Shown here piece by piece: positions 25,076 to 34,579 of a stretch of DNA of 64,000 nucleotides. The first letter of the stretch is position 1. Every line of letters begins with the position of its first letter. The DNA lies in NCBI GenBank assembly GCA_017465155.1, contig JAFTWV010000127.1, forward strand, positions 115,277 to 179,276, written 5' to 3'. A program made the position numbers and the translations under genes. The stretch comes from Clostridia bacterium. GTDB taxonomy: Bacteria; Bacillota; Clostridia; Christensenellales; Aristaeellaceae. The notes beneath the pieces were generated by a model that was not told where the DNA came from, ran no database searches, and saw only the letters and a program-made list of their open reading frames with translations.

Positions 25076-25948
25076 ATGACTGCGATTTCTGCCCGTAAGC
25101 CTCGCAGCATGAAGCGCGCAAGGCAAATCAGCTCATGCATCTATCATGTGCTGGTGGTTCTCTTTGGTTTCGGGATGCTCTATCCGCTCTTGTGGATGAT
25201 CGCCGCGTCCTTCAAACCCAATACAGAGATCTTCACCTCTGTCAGCAGCCTGATTCCCAAGACATTCACGTTTGAAAACTACATCACTGGCTGGCGTGGC
25301 TTTTCGGGTCTCAGCTTTGCGGTGTTTTTCAAAAATTCCTTCGTGATCTCCGTTATTGGCACAATCGGCTCCGTGTTCGCTGCTGCGGTGGTCGCCTTCG
25401 GATTTGCACGCCTGAGATTCCGTGGCCGCAATGTGTGGTTTACACTGATGATCCTGACCATGATGCTGCCCAGTCAAGTGATGATGATTCCCCAGTTTGT
25501 CCTCTATAACAAGATGGGCTGGGTCGGAACCATCCTGCCCCTGACAGTCCCGCATTTCTTCGGCGGCGGGTTCAACATCTTCATGGTCATGCAGTTCATC
25601 CGTGGCATTCCGCGTGATATGGATGAAGCTGCCGTTATTGATGGCTGCAACTGGTATATGATCTTCCTGCGGATTATCCTGCCCTTGATCATTCCGTCCT
25701 TGGTCACTGTCGCAGTGCTGACTTTCATCGGAAGCTGGGGCGATTTCATGGGCGCGCTGCTGTACCTGAACAAGCCGCAGCTGTACACGGTAGCATACGC
25801 GCTGAAGCTGTTCTCCGATGCATCCTATACGGACTTTGGCGCAACCTTTGCCATGTCGGTTTTGTCTCTGATCCCGATCCTGATCCTGTTCTTCTTCTTC
25901 CAGCGTCAGCTGGTGGAGGGTATCAGCACGCAGGGCTTGAAGGGATAA
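25076..25948 (+). CDS. Sugar ABC transporter permease (MalG/UgpE type)
   Basis: This 290 aa permease has six hydrophobic segments. It contains the typical N-terminal LYPLLWMIAASFKPNTEIF and the EAA loop MDEAAVIDGCNWYMIFLRIILP. It pairs with the upstream permease, starting one base after that gene's stop. It is the last gene before a strong terminator, so the operon ends here. Confidence 0.92.
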   Translation: MTAISARKPRSMKRARQISSCIYHVLVVLFGFGMLYPLLWMIAASFKPNTEIFTSVSSLIPKTFTFENYITGWRGFSGLSFAVFFKNSFVISVIGTIGSVFAAAVVAFGFARLRFRGRNVWFTLMILTMMLPSQVMMIPQFVLYNKMGWVGTILPLTVPHFFGGGFNIFMVMQFIRGIPRDMDEAAVIDGCNWYMIFLRIILPLIIPSLVTVAVLTFIGSWGDFMGALLYLNKPQLYTVAYALKLFSDASYTDFGATFAMSVLSLIPILILFFFFQRQLVEGISTQGLKG

Positions 25949-25958
25949 AATATCTCCT

Positions 25959-25995
25959 GGAGAAGCATCTGTATGCAGGTGCTTCTCCATTTTCA
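25959..25995 (+). terminator. Intrinsic terminator of the sugar ABC operon
   Basis: A 13 bp stem (25959-25971 with 25976-25988, one G-U) with a four base loop is followed by ATTTTC, eleven bases after the permease stop. Confidence 0.82.
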
Positions 25996-26060
25996 AAGAA
26001 TATACAAGGTGAATGATAACCGATTGACGTCCACTGGATTGTTGATATAGGGGGATAACA

Positions 26061-27236
26061 ATGAATCAAATCCGCACCGCTGTGATCGGCGTAGGAAATA
26101 TGGGAACCGCTCATGCACATTGCATTGCAGGCGGCAGCATAGACGGCCTGCTTCTTACCGCATTGTGTGACATATCGCCGCAACGGCGGCATATCTGCAG
26201 GGAGCTGTTTCCCGGGGTTCCCTGCTATGCGAGCATCGATGAGCTGCTGGCATCTCATACGGCGGACGCTGTTGTGATCGCGGTACCGCATCCGCTTCAC
26301 AGTCAGATTGCCATGGCGGCTCTGGCTGCAGGGCTCCATGTGCTGGTGGAAAAGCCGATTGATGTATCGCTCAGCAAAGGACGCGCCCTCTGTGATTTCG
26401 CTGACAGGAGCGGACTTGTTCTGGCTGCCATGCTTAACCAGAGGACCAATCCGCTGTTCCAGAAGGCACGGGAGATTGTGCAGGGCGGGCAGCTGGGAGA
26501 ACTGAAACGCACTGTGTGGATCATTACCAACTGGTATCGCACGCAGCATTATTACGACTCCGGCACATGGCGGGCAACCTGGGCTGGAGAGGGCGGCGGT
26601 GTGCTTCTGAATCAGGCGCCCCATAATCTTGACCTGTGGCAGTGGATCTGCGGCATGCCAAAGACGGTTGCCGCAAGCTGCGATGTAGCACGCTACCACC
26701 GGATCGAGGTCGAGGATGATGCGACGATATTCACGCGGTATGAAAACGGCGCTACGGGTGTGTTTATTACCTCTACCGGCGAAACCCCCGGTACTAACCG
26801 CCTTGAAATAGCCGGTACGCTGGGAAAAATTGTGCTGGAGGGCGGCAAGCTGAAATGGTGGAGGCTGAAACAGCCGGAAGACGTGGTACGTTATTCTTCA
26901 GATGAGGACTTTCTGCATGTCCCCTTCGATTACACAGAGCTTCTGCCTGAGGGGAAGGAAAGTGCCCACGCAGGAATCCTGCAAAACTGGGCAGACGCAA
27001 TGCTGACAGGTACGCCGCTTCTGTCCCCCGGCAGAGATGCACTCAATGAGTTGGCGATCTCCAATGCAGCCTATCTGTCTCAGTGGCGAGGCAATATTCC
27101 TGTCGAACTGCCGATGGACTGCGCTGCATTTGATCGTCTGCTGGCGGAGCGTCAGACACAATCCGTGTTGAAGCAGGAGCACACGGTCACAGAAGCTTCC
27201 ACTGGGTACAGCAAGCGATGGCAGGTCAACTGGTAA
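26061..27236 (+). CDS. Gfo/Idh/MocA family oxidoreductase
   Basis: This 391 aa NAD(P)-dependent enzyme has the Rossmann start VIGVGNMGTAHAHC, the catalytic VLVEKPIDVSLSKG, and the second-domain GEGGGVLLNQAPHNLDLWQW with its conserved His. It is the third member of this family within 11 kb. It precedes the GH3 gene by 18 bases and is probably co-transcribed with it and the IlvD/Edd dehydratase. A plausible role is oxidation or reduction of the monosaccharide released by GH3. The substrate is unknown. Confidence 0.87.
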   Translation: MNQIRTAVIGVGNMGTAHAHCIAGGSIDGLLLTALCDISPQRRHICRELFPGVPCYASIDELLASHTADAVVIAVPHPLHSQIAMAALAAGLHVLVEKPIDVSLSKGRALCDFADRSGLVLAAMLNQRTNPLFQKAREIVQGGQLGELKRTVWIITNWYRTQHYYDSGTWRATWAGEGGGVLLNQAPHNLDLWQWICGMPKTVAASCDVARYHRIEVEDDATIFTRYENGATGVFITSTGETPGTNRLEIAGTLGKIVLEGGKLKWWRLKQPEDVVRYSSDEDFLHVPFDYTELLPEGKESAHAGILQNWADAMLTGTPLLSPGRDALNELAISNAAYLSQWRGNIPVELPMDCAAFDRLLAERQTQSVLKQEHTVTEASTGYSKRWQVNW

Positions 27237-27254
27237 AAGAAAGGGGCAAGAAGG

Positions 27255-30026
27255 ATGCTGAAGCAGGCACCAGTGACGTTGGATGGCATTTCAGCCGTCG
27301 CACGTCAGACAGCAGCGGAGGGCTGCGTACTGCTGCGAAACGAGCGTCAGGCGCTGCCCTTGGAGCGTGGGAGCCGCGTGGCGGTCTTTGGCCGGGCGCA
27401 GATGAACTATTTTAAGAGCGGACTGGGCTCAGGTGGGCTGGTGAACGTCCGGTATGTGAAGGGCGTATGGGAAGCGTTGTCAGAGGAAGCTGATGTGAAA
27501 TTGGATCAGACGCTTCGCACCGTTTATGAAGGTTGGACAAAGGAACATCCCTTCGACATGGGAGATGGCTGGGCGGCACATCCGTGGTTTCAGCAGGAAA
27601 TGCCGCTGATGGAGGAGCAGGTGACTCTTGCGGCGCAGCGGAATGATGCAGCGATCATCCTGCTGGGACGAACTGCCGGAGAAGACCGCGACAACAGCGT
27701 ATCTCCCGGCAGCTGGCTCCTGACTGCAGAGGAAGAGGAAATGCTGGCGCTGGTATGCCGGCACTTCCAGCACAGCATCGTGCTGCTGAACGTGGGCAAC
27801 ATCATCGACATGACATGGGTAGAGCGATACCATCCGGCTGCGGTGATGTACATCTGGCAGGGAGGGCAGGACGGCGGCTGCGGCGTCGCAGATGTGCTGC
27901 TGGGGCGAATCGCGCCATCCGGACGGCTGACAGACACCATTGCCCGGCGCGCGGAGGATTATCCATCCCATGACGGCTTCGGGGATGACGATCAGGTGAT
28001 CTATGCCGAGGACATCTACGTTGGCTACCGCTATTTTGAGACACTGGCACAGGAACGGGTGTTGTATCCCTTCGGCAGCGGTCTTTCGTACACGGAGTTC
28101 CGGCATGAACCGGTTTCCATACGATGGGACGGAGCGTCTGTACAGCTGCGCCATCGCGTTCAGAACACAGGGAATCATGCAGCCAGTGAGGTTGTGCAGG
28201 TCTATGCTGAAATGCCGCAGGGAAAGCTCGGACAGCCCTGTCGGACCCTGTGCGCCTATGCAAAAACAGAAACGCTGCAGCCAAAGCAGACTGCCGAGAT
28301 TACATTGCTCATCCCCGCTGAACGTCTTTCCACTTATGACGACAGCGGCGCAACTGGCCACCGCTCCTGCTATGTGATGGAAGCGGGCGAATACGGCCTG
28401 TTCGCTGGACATGATGTACGCCAGGCTGTCCCGGCGGGCTCCTTCTGCCTGACGGAGCTTGCCGTCATCGCCCGCTGTGAGGAAGCCTGCGCGCCGATGA
28501 AGGCGTTTCAGCGGCTGCATCCAGCGGATGGATGCGAAGCCTGGGAACCTGCCCCACTCCGCTCCGTTGCGCCTGAGGAGCGGCGGCGATCACGGCTTCC
28601 GCAGGAAATCCCTCAGACGGGAGACCGGGGCGTCCATCTGCAGGATGTTAAGGAGGGACGCAGCAGCATGGAGCGGTTCATTGCCCAGCTTACGGACGAT
28701 GAATTATGCTGCATCGTTCGTGGGCAGGGAATGTCCTCGCCGCGGGTCACCCCGGGTACAGCAGGCGCCATCGGCGGCGTAACAGATCGGCTGATGAAGC
28801 ACTACGGAATCCCTGCGGCCTGCTGCGCGGACGGCCCCAGCGGTATCCGCATGGACTGCGGCAACAAGGCTTATGCCATGCCCAACGGCACCTGTCAGGC
28901 TTGCACCTGGAATGATTCGCTGATCGAGGAGCTCTATACCTGCGAAGGGCTTGAAATGCGCAAATATCAGGTGGACACCCTGCTTGGCCCGGGTATGAAC
29001 ATCCATCGAAGCCCGCTGAACGGACGCAATTTCGAGTATTTTTCCGAAGATCCCCTGCTCACGGGTAAGATGGCCGCTGCACAATTACGCGGCCTGCACG
29101 CAAGCGGGGTGGACGGAACCATCAAGCATTTTGCCTGCAACAATCAGGAGCATCGCCGCCGCTGGGTTGATGCAGTCGTGTCAGAAAGGGCGCTGCGGGA
29201 AATCTACCTCAAAGGCTATGAAATCGCCGTTAAAGAGGGCCATGCGCGCAGCGTCATGACGGCCTACAATCCCATCAACGGCTGCTGGACAGCCAGCCAT
29301 TGCGACCTGACAACCACCATCCTGCGGGTGGAATGGGGCTTTGACGGAATTGTCATGACCGACTGGTGGGCAATGGGCTCTGAGGATGGCAAGGAGCCCT
29401 CTACGCAGAATGTAGCCGCCATGATCCGGGCACAGAACGATTTGTTCATGGTGGCCAATGAACCTGCTGCAAACAGCGGAAACGACGATTCCCTGTCCGC
29501 CCTGTCGGAGGGACGCGTTACCCGTGCCGTATATCAGCGCAGCGCAATGAACATCTGCCGGTATGTGATGGACACACCTGCCTTCCGTCGCTTCATTGGG
29601 CAGACGAGCGAACTGGATCGTCTGCTGCAGCAGCTGCGGGATGAGGATGATGATGTCATCCTGTCCCTGCCGGAAATCCTGGTGTCGGAACAGACGCTGA
29701 TTCCCGGGAACCAGATCAGCACGCAGAGCGGCAGTACGACCCATTTTCAAATGAAGCTGGAGAAGCGCGGGCAATACCGGATTGAAATTATCTGCCGTGC
29801 AGCAAAGAGGATTCCGGATACGGCACAGCTGCCGGTCTCTGTGTTTGTAGATTCACAGCTCCTTGGTGCAAGAACGCTCAGCGGGGCAGAAAAAGAGTGG
29901 ATGTCGCTCACCTTTGACACGCGAGAGATCCGCAGGCGGCTCATTTTCTACACGAAATTCTACGTTGCCGTCGGCGGACTGGAAATCAAAGAAGTCAGAC
30001 TGACGCGCATCAAAACCTTTGAGTAA
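27255..30026 (+). CDS. Glycoside hydrolase family 3 protein with permuted domain order
   Basis: This 923 aa glycosidase has its domains in reverse of the usual GH3 order. Residues 1-285 are the alpha/beta sandwich (GH3_C: ARQTAAEGCVLLRNE to YPFGSGLSYTEF). About 290-400 is the fibronectin-like domain, and about 475-790 is the TIM-barrel (GH3 N), with ADGPSGIRMD, KHFACNNQE and VMTDWWAMG. Asp703 in MTDWW is the predicted nucleophile. A C-terminal beta-rich tail of about 120 residues follows. This arrangement is known for some rumen clostridial beta-glucosidases. No signal peptide is present, so it should act in the cytoplasm. Beta-glucosidase or beta-xylosidase activity is likely. Confidence 0.9.
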   Translation: MLKQAPVTLDGISAVARQTAAEGCVLLRNERQALPLERGSRVAVFGRAQMNYFKSGLGSGGLVNVRYVKGVWEALSEEADVKLDQTLRTVYEGWTKEHPFDMGDGWAAHPWFQQEMPLMEEQVTLAAQRNDAAIILLGRTAGEDRDNSVSPGSWLLTAEEEEMLALVCRHFQHSIVLLNVGNIIDMTWVERYHPAAVMYIWQGGQDGGCGVADVLLGRIAPSGRLTDTIARRAEDYPSHDGFGDDDQVIYAEDIYVGYRYFETLAQERVLYPFGSGLSYTEFRHEPVSIRWDGASVQLRHRVQNTGNHAASEVVQVYAEMPQGKLGQPCRTLCAYAKTETLQPKQTAEITLLIPAERLSTYDDSGATGHRSCYVMEAGEYGLFAGHDVRQAVPAGSFCLTELAVIARCEEACAPMKAFQRLHPADGCEAWEPAPLRSVAPEERRRSRLPQEIPQTGDRGVHLQDVKEGRSSMERFIAQLTDDELCCIVRGQGMSSPRVTPGTAGAIGGVTDRLMKHYGIPAACCADGPSGIRMDCGNKAYAMPNGTCQACTWNDSLIEELYTCEGLEMRKYQVDTLLGPGMNIHRSPLNGRNFEYFSEDPLLTGKMAAAQLRGLHASGVDGTIKHFACNNQEHRRRWVDAVVSERALREIYLKGYEIAVKEGHARSVMTAYNPINGCWTASHCDLTTTILRVEWGFDGIVMTDWWAMGSEDGKEPSTQNVAAMIRAQNDLFMVANEPAANSGNDDSLSALSEGRVTRAVYQRSAMNICRYVMDTPAFRRFIGQTSELDRLLQQLRDEDDDVILSLPEILVSEQTLIPGNQISTQSGSTTHFQMKLEKRGQYRIEIICRAAKRIPDTAQLPVSVFVDSQLLGARTLSGAEKEWMSLTFDTREIRRRLIFYTKFYVAVGGLEIKEVRLTRIKTFE

Positions 30027-30038
30027 GGAGACGTGGAA

Positions 30039-31751
30039 ATGATCAGTCAGAAAATCCGCGAGGTCGCGCCGGAACAGGATCCTCTGCGCATGGGGATGGG
30101 CTGGACGGTCGAAGATCTGTCAAAGCCGCAGATCATGGTGGAGAGCACCTTCGGCGACAGCCACCCCGGCAGTGCTCACCTGCTCTCGCTGGTGGAAGAA
30201 GCGGTCGCTGCCGTTGCCCGCTGCGGCGGTAAGGCGGCGCGGTATTTCGCCACGGACATCTGCGACGGCATGGCGCAGGGGCATGACGGCATGAATTATT
30301 CCCTCGTCAGCCGCGACATGATTGCAGGGATGATAGAAATCCATGCAGGGGCAACGCCCTTTGACGGCGGTGTGTTTATTTCCAGCTGTGACAAGGCCGT
30401 TCCTGCACACCTGATGGGGATCGGACGGGTGAATATGCCCTCCATTCTCGTCACCGGCGGCGTGATGGATGCAGGCCCGGATCTGCTGACGCTGGAGCAG
30501 ATCGGCATCTATGCCGCTCAGTGCGCCCGGGGGGAAATCACGCCGGAAAAGCTGGAATGGTACAAGCATCACGCCTGTCCCAGCTGCGGCGCCTGCTCCT
30601 TCATGGGAACAGCCTCCACCATGCAGATCATGGGCGAGGCGCTGGGCCTGATGCTGCCCGGCACAGCACTGCTGCCTGCAACCAGCCCGGCGCTGACCGA
30701 CGCTGCCCGACGTGCCGGCGAAATGGTGATGCAGCTGGCAAAAATGAACCTGAAGCCACGGGATATCGTAACGCGCCAGTCCTTTGAAAATGCAGTCATG
30801 GTGCATGCAGCAATTTCCGGTTCAACCAACAGTCTTCTGCACATTCCGGCTATTGCGCGGGAATTTGGGGTGGAATTCGATGCGGAGATGTTCGACAAGC
30901 TTCATCGCGGTGCACGGTATCTGCTGGATATCCGCCCCGCCGGACGCTGGCCTGCCCAGTATTTCACCTATGCAGGCGGCGTACCCCGGGTCATGGAGGA
31001 GATTCGAAGCATCCTTCATCTGGACGCAATGACTGTCACCGGCAAGACGCTGGGAGAGAATCTGGATGAGCTGAAGAACGGCGGCTACTACGACCTCTGT
31101 GAAGAATCCTGCGCACGGGTTGGTCTCACATGGCAGGATATCATCCGCCCCTATGACCGCCCCATCGGTACGGACGGCGCCATCGCCATTCTTCGCGGCA
31201 ATCTTGCCCCTGACGGTGCAGTCATCAAGCATACCGCCTGCCCGAAAGAGATGTTCTCCGCCATACTCCGCGCTCGTCCCTTCGACAGTGAGGAGGCTGC
31301 GCTTTCGGCAGTCCTCAGCCATAGTATTTATCCAGGGGATGCGGTCATAATCCGCTATGAGGGCCCCAGAGGCTCCGGCATGCCGGAAATGTTCTACACC
31401 ACCGAGGCCATCTCTTCTGACCCTGAGCTGGGCAGGACGATCGCACTCATCACCGATGGGCGCTTCTCCGGTGCATCCACCGGCCCGGTCATCGGGCATG
31501 TATCCCCCGAAGCAGCGGAAGGCGGCCCGATTGCGCTGGTAGAAGAAGGGGATCTGATCCGCATCGATATTCCAGCCCGGAAGCTGGAAATTGTGGGCAT
31601 GAACGGGATGCATCTGCCGCCGGAAGAAGTAGCTGCAGTACTGCAGCGCCGTCGTGCTGCATGGAAGCATGAGAATAATGCCGGAAGCGGTATGCTGAAG
31701 CTGTTCCGGGAACATGCTGAATCGCCCATGAAAGGCGGCAGTATGCGATGA
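30039..31751 (+). CDS. IlvD/Edd family dehydratase, probable sugar-acid dehydratase
   Basis: This 570 aa iron-sulfur dehydratase has cluster-binding cysteines in SSCDKAVPAH and CPSCGACSFMGTAS and the C-terminal GPRGSGMPEM and TDGRFSGAS motifs. The family includes dihydroxyacid dehydratase, phosphogluconate dehydratase and pentonate/hexonate dehydratases. Its place after GH3 and an oxidoreductase favours an aldonic acid such as xylonate or gluconate over amino-acid synthesis. The ATG at 30039 has AAGGAG eight bases before it; a GTG two codons earlier is less well placed. Confidence 0.87.
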   Translation: MISQKIREVAPEQDPLRMGMGWTVEDLSKPQIMVESTFGDSHPGSAHLLSLVEEAVAAVARCGGKAARYFATDICDGMAQGHDGMNYSLVSRDMIAGMIEIHAGATPFDGGVFISSCDKAVPAHLMGIGRVNMPSILVTGGVMDAGPDLLTLEQIGIYAAQCARGEITPEKLEWYKHHACPSCGACSFMGTASTMQIMGEALGLMLPGTALLPATSPALTDAARRAGEMVMQLAKMNLKPRDIVTRQSFENAVMVHAAISGSTNSLLHIPAIAREFGVEFDAEMFDKLHRGARYLLDIRPAGRWPAQYFTYAGGVPRVMEEIRSILHLDAMTVTGKTLGENLDELKNGGYYDLCEESCARVGLTWQDIIRPYDRPIGTDGAIAILRGNLAPDGAVIKHTACPKEMFSAILRARPFDSEEAALSAVLSHSIYPGDAVIIRYEGPRGSGMPEMFYTTEAISSDPELGRTIALITDGRFSGASTGPVIGHVSPEAAEGGPIALVEEGDLIRIDIPARKLEIVGMNGMHLPPEEVAAVLQRRRAAWKHENNAGSGMLKLFREHAESPMKGGSMR

Positions 31752-31798
31752 GAGGCTGTCCAGCAGCAGCTCCCCTCCCCACACTTTCATAACGATAC

Positions 31799-31847
31799 AA
31801 AGCGCTGTCTTCCAAGGCAAATCAATGCCATCGGAGACAGCGCTTTT
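31799..31847 (+). terminator. Intrinsic terminator after the dehydratase gene
   Basis: A perfect 10 bp arm AGCGCTGTCT/AGACAGCGCT (31801-31810 with 31835-31844) is extended by A-T pairs and followed by four T. The remaining gap to the next promoter (31848-31999) shows nothing I can name. Confidence 0.82.
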
Positions 31848-31999
31848 CAGCATGATGCCAAGTGAAAGCTGTATAAGTTTATCACGTTCTTTGTATGGGC
31901 TGATGCAGGAACACTCCGTTAACGTACAAGCGCACCGCTCGCAATCATAAGGCAGCGGCGTCTTTTCCAACTAACCTGATTGAATTTCATATACAGCGG

Positions 32000-32028
32000 A
32001 TGACTTTCATGCTGCTTTCGTGTATAAT
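32000..32028 (+). promoter_or_regulatory. Promoter of the GH28-like gene
   Basis: ATGACT (32000-32005), a 17 base spacer and a perfect TATAAT (32023-32028). Confidence 0.68.
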
Positions 32029-32084
32029 AAAAGTAACATAGCCAACGGACACTGGCTTAACCAAAGACTGGAGGAGCAGATACA

Positions 32085-33434
32085 ATGCAGACCTACAACA
32101 TTCTGGACTATGGCGCTATATCTGACGGCATAACAAACTGTGCGCCGGCAATTCAAAAGGCAGTGGATGATGCGACGGCAGCCGGCGGCGGTCGGGTGCT
32201 GATTCCTGCGGGCCGTTTTCTGAGCGGCACAGTCCTCCTCAAGAGCAATGTAGAGCTCCATCTGGCACTGGGCGCAGTCCTTTTGTCCAGCCTGAACGAA
32301 GACGACATCGAACCCTTCCCAGCTGGCAAGGAGGACGACAACAAGGATACCGGCTGGGACGGCGGATTCTTCCTTGGAGCGCGTGATGCCTGCAATGTGA
32401 CCATCTCCGGTCTGGGCGTGATTGACGGCCAGGGCGACAAGGTGTTCTTCGACAATAATGAGGACAATGACTTTCACGAGTGCCCGAAGACTTGCTCGGT
32501 GTTCAGACCGCGCATGATGCTCTTCGAGGCGGTTACGAACTTCGTCGTCAAGGACGTGACTCTTAAAGACGCGGCCTTCTGGACGCTGCATATGGCCGGC
32601 TGCCGTCACGTACGCATCCAGAACATCATGATTCTCAATGATGATCGCGGCGCCAACAACGACGGCATCGACCCGGATTGCTGTCAGGACGTGGTGATCT
32701 CCGGCTGTATCGTCCGTACCGGCGATGATGCGATTGTCCTCAAGTCGACCAAGCCCATGGCCAAGCGCTACGGGCCCTGCGAAAATGTGACCATCATGGG
32801 CTGCGTGCTTCATTCCCGTGATTCTGCACTGAAGATTGGTACGGAAACCCACGGTGCCGTCCGCAATGTGATTCTGTCTGACTGCGTGGTGGAGGACTGC
32901 TCCCGCGGCATCGGCGTATGGGTGCGTGACGGAGGTACAGTGGAGAACATCCACATCCACCATCTGACCGGCGCAACCCGCCGATATGCCGACCGCTATG
33001 CCATTCCCGGCGCCCCGGGCTGGTGGGGCAAGGGCGAGCCGATTTTCCTCAGCAGCACCCGCCGCAAGGGCAAGGAAGACAGCTTCCCCGGCGTGATCCG
33101 CAATGTATCCTTCGATCATATCTACCTCACGTGCGAAAGCTGCATCTTTGTCGCCGGCGAGGAATACGCGCCGATCTTCAACGTACGCATGTCCGACATT
33201 GATCTGACGCTGCAAAAGCAGGGCACTCAGCCCGGCGGACTCTTTGACGAACAGCCCTCAGCCCGGCATATCTACCCGCACAATATCCCCGCGCTCTACG
33301 CCCGCAGCGTAAACGGCTTGCGCCTGAGGGACAGCCATGTGACATTTGTGGGCAAGGATATGCCCTGGGACGGTACGCTGACGGAGCTGGAGGACTGTCT
33401 GCACGCCCATGTGGAATGGGAACAGGATGATTGA
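32085..33434 (+). CDS. GH28-like polygalacturonase-family protein
   Basis: This 449 aa right-handed beta-helix protein opens with NILDYGAISDG, the usual GH28 start. The acid residues are present in NNDGIDPD (Asp193) and TGDDAIVLKS (Asp214, Asp215). The canonical GHG histidine block is replaced by SRDSALKIGTETHG, so its chemistry may differ from plain polygalacturonase. No signal peptide is visible, which implies intracellular cleavage of imported pectin-type oligosaccharides. It has its own promoter, and AGGAGGAG-like sequence precedes the ATG. Confidence 0.84.
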   Translation: MQTYNILDYGAISDGITNCAPAIQKAVDDATAAGGGRVLIPAGRFLSGTVLLKSNVELHLALGAVLLSSLNEDDIEPFPAGKEDDNKDTGWDGGFFLGARDACNVTISGLGVIDGQGDKVFFDNNEDNDFHECPKTCSVFRPRMMLFEAVTNFVVKDVTLKDAAFWTLHMAGCRHVRIQNIMILNDDRGANNDGIDPDCCQDVVISGCIVRTGDDAIVLKSTKPMAKRYGPCENVTIMGCVLHSRDSALKIGTETHGAVRNVILSDCVVEDCSRGIGVWVRDGGTVENIHIHHLTGATRRYADRYAIPGAPGWWGKGEPIFLSSTRRKGKEDSFPGVIRNVSFDHIYLTCESCIFVAGEEYAPIFNVRMSDIDLTLQKQGTQPGGLFDEQPSARHIYPHNIPALYARSVNGLRLRDSHVTFVGKDMPWDGTLTELEDCLHAHVEWEQDD

Positions 33435-33566
33435 TCTCCCCCCTGACAAATGCACGCCATCCATTCATGCGTGGTACCCTTTTCACATTGACAACAGCAC
33501 CGCTGTGCAAAAGTGCAGCGAGCATATTGTTACGCATCCCTGCATGACAGAAACGGAGGAGCTTTC

Positions 33567-34559
33567 ATGCATGATCTGAGACCATTCATTTCATCTGTAA
33601 AGAACATTGTGGACCGGCACCATCTGACGGCGCCCGGTGAATACACCCGCTGGCTCACACAGGATAAAAACGGAAGCCGAATTCTTGGAAGCACCCCCTA
33701 CGGCTGCGCCAATGCCGTTAACATCCTTTACACCATCGGCGCACTTCCGGACGCAGCAGATGATAAGCAGGCATTCATCACGGTGCTGCAGCGTTTTCAG
33801 GACGCAGAAAGCGGCTTGTTCTGCAGCCCGGGAAACTATGAAACGCACACGACTGCCTTCGTATCCGGAGCTCTGAAGCTGCTGGACGCTCGTCCGCTGT
33901 ACCGTGCAAAAGCATTTGAGAAGTATCTGTCAAAGGACGCTCTGTTCCAGTTTCTCAATAACATTGACTGGGCTGAGAACCCATGGCTCGGCTCTCATCT
34001 TGGCTCCGGGATCTACGCATCCATGATCCTGACCGGCACTGCAGATGATTCCTGGGAGGATCTCTATTTCAGCTGGCTGGACGAAAACGCCGACCCTGAT
34101 ACAGGACTGTGGAAAAAAGGTGCGCTGTCCGGCGCGCCAAGATTCCACTATCTGGCTTCCTCCTTCCATTATGTTTTCAATTATGAGCATGCAAAACGCG
34201 CCCTGCCATATCCCCTTGCCCTGCTGGACACCTGCATTCAGGCGTACCGTGAGGGCGCATGCATCGATTTTGCACGGGAGGTAGGCTGGGCAGACATAGA
34301 CTTCGCTTATCTTTTGGCAAGGGTACAGAGACGCGCGGGAGATCGCTTCCATGAAACGCAGCAGATTCTGCGTGAGATCGCGGATGGTCTGATCCAACAG
34401 CTGAACCAGATGGATCCGCTGACCTCGGAGACGCTGAATGACCTGAACACACTCTTTGCCATCGTGTGCGCCCTTGCAGTACTGCAGGACGCACTGCCCG
34501 GCTATATCCGCACCTCCGTTCCGCTTAAGCTGGTGCTGGATCTCCGTCCCTTCCTGTAA
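33567..34559 (+). CDS. Unrecognised protein, possibly alpha/alpha-toroid fold
   Basis: I do not recognise this 330 aa family with confidence. It is soluble, without signal peptide or membrane segments. It contains repeated helix-turn units: QDAESGLFCSPGNYETHTTAF, WLGSHLGSGIYASMIL and DPDTGLWKKGALSG. Recurrent Gly-Leu-Phe/Trp and aromatic positions of this kind resemble alpha/alpha-toroid proteins such as six-hairpin glycosidases or terpenoid cyclases. It follows the GH28-like gene by 132 bases and precedes a terminator, so a role in the same glycan pathway is plausible. The start at 33567 follows CGGAGGA. Confidence 0.6.
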   Translation: MHDLRPFISSVKNIVDRHHLTAPGEYTRWLTQDKNGSRILGSTPYGCANAVNILYTIGALPDAADDKQAFITVLQRFQDAESGLFCSPGNYETHTTAFVSGALKLLDARPLYRAKAFEKYLSKDALFQFLNNIDWAENPWLGSHLGSGIYASMILTGTADDSWEDLYFSWLDENADPDTGLWKKGALSGAPRFHYLASSFHYVFNYEHAKRALPYPLALLDTCIQAYREGACIDFAREVGWADIDFAYLLARVQRRAGDRFHETQQILREIADGLIQQLNQMDPLTSETLNDLNTLFAIVCALAVLQDALPGYIRTSVPLKLVLDLRPFL

Positions 34560-34579
34560 CAATGACGCAGTGAAGCAAT

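Noticed and set aside
26018-26051. TTGACG with a 16 base spacer and TATAGG before the third Gfo/Idh/MocA gene
   Set aside because: The implied transcription start would fall on the ATG and exclude the ribosome site, so this is unlikely to be the promoter in use.
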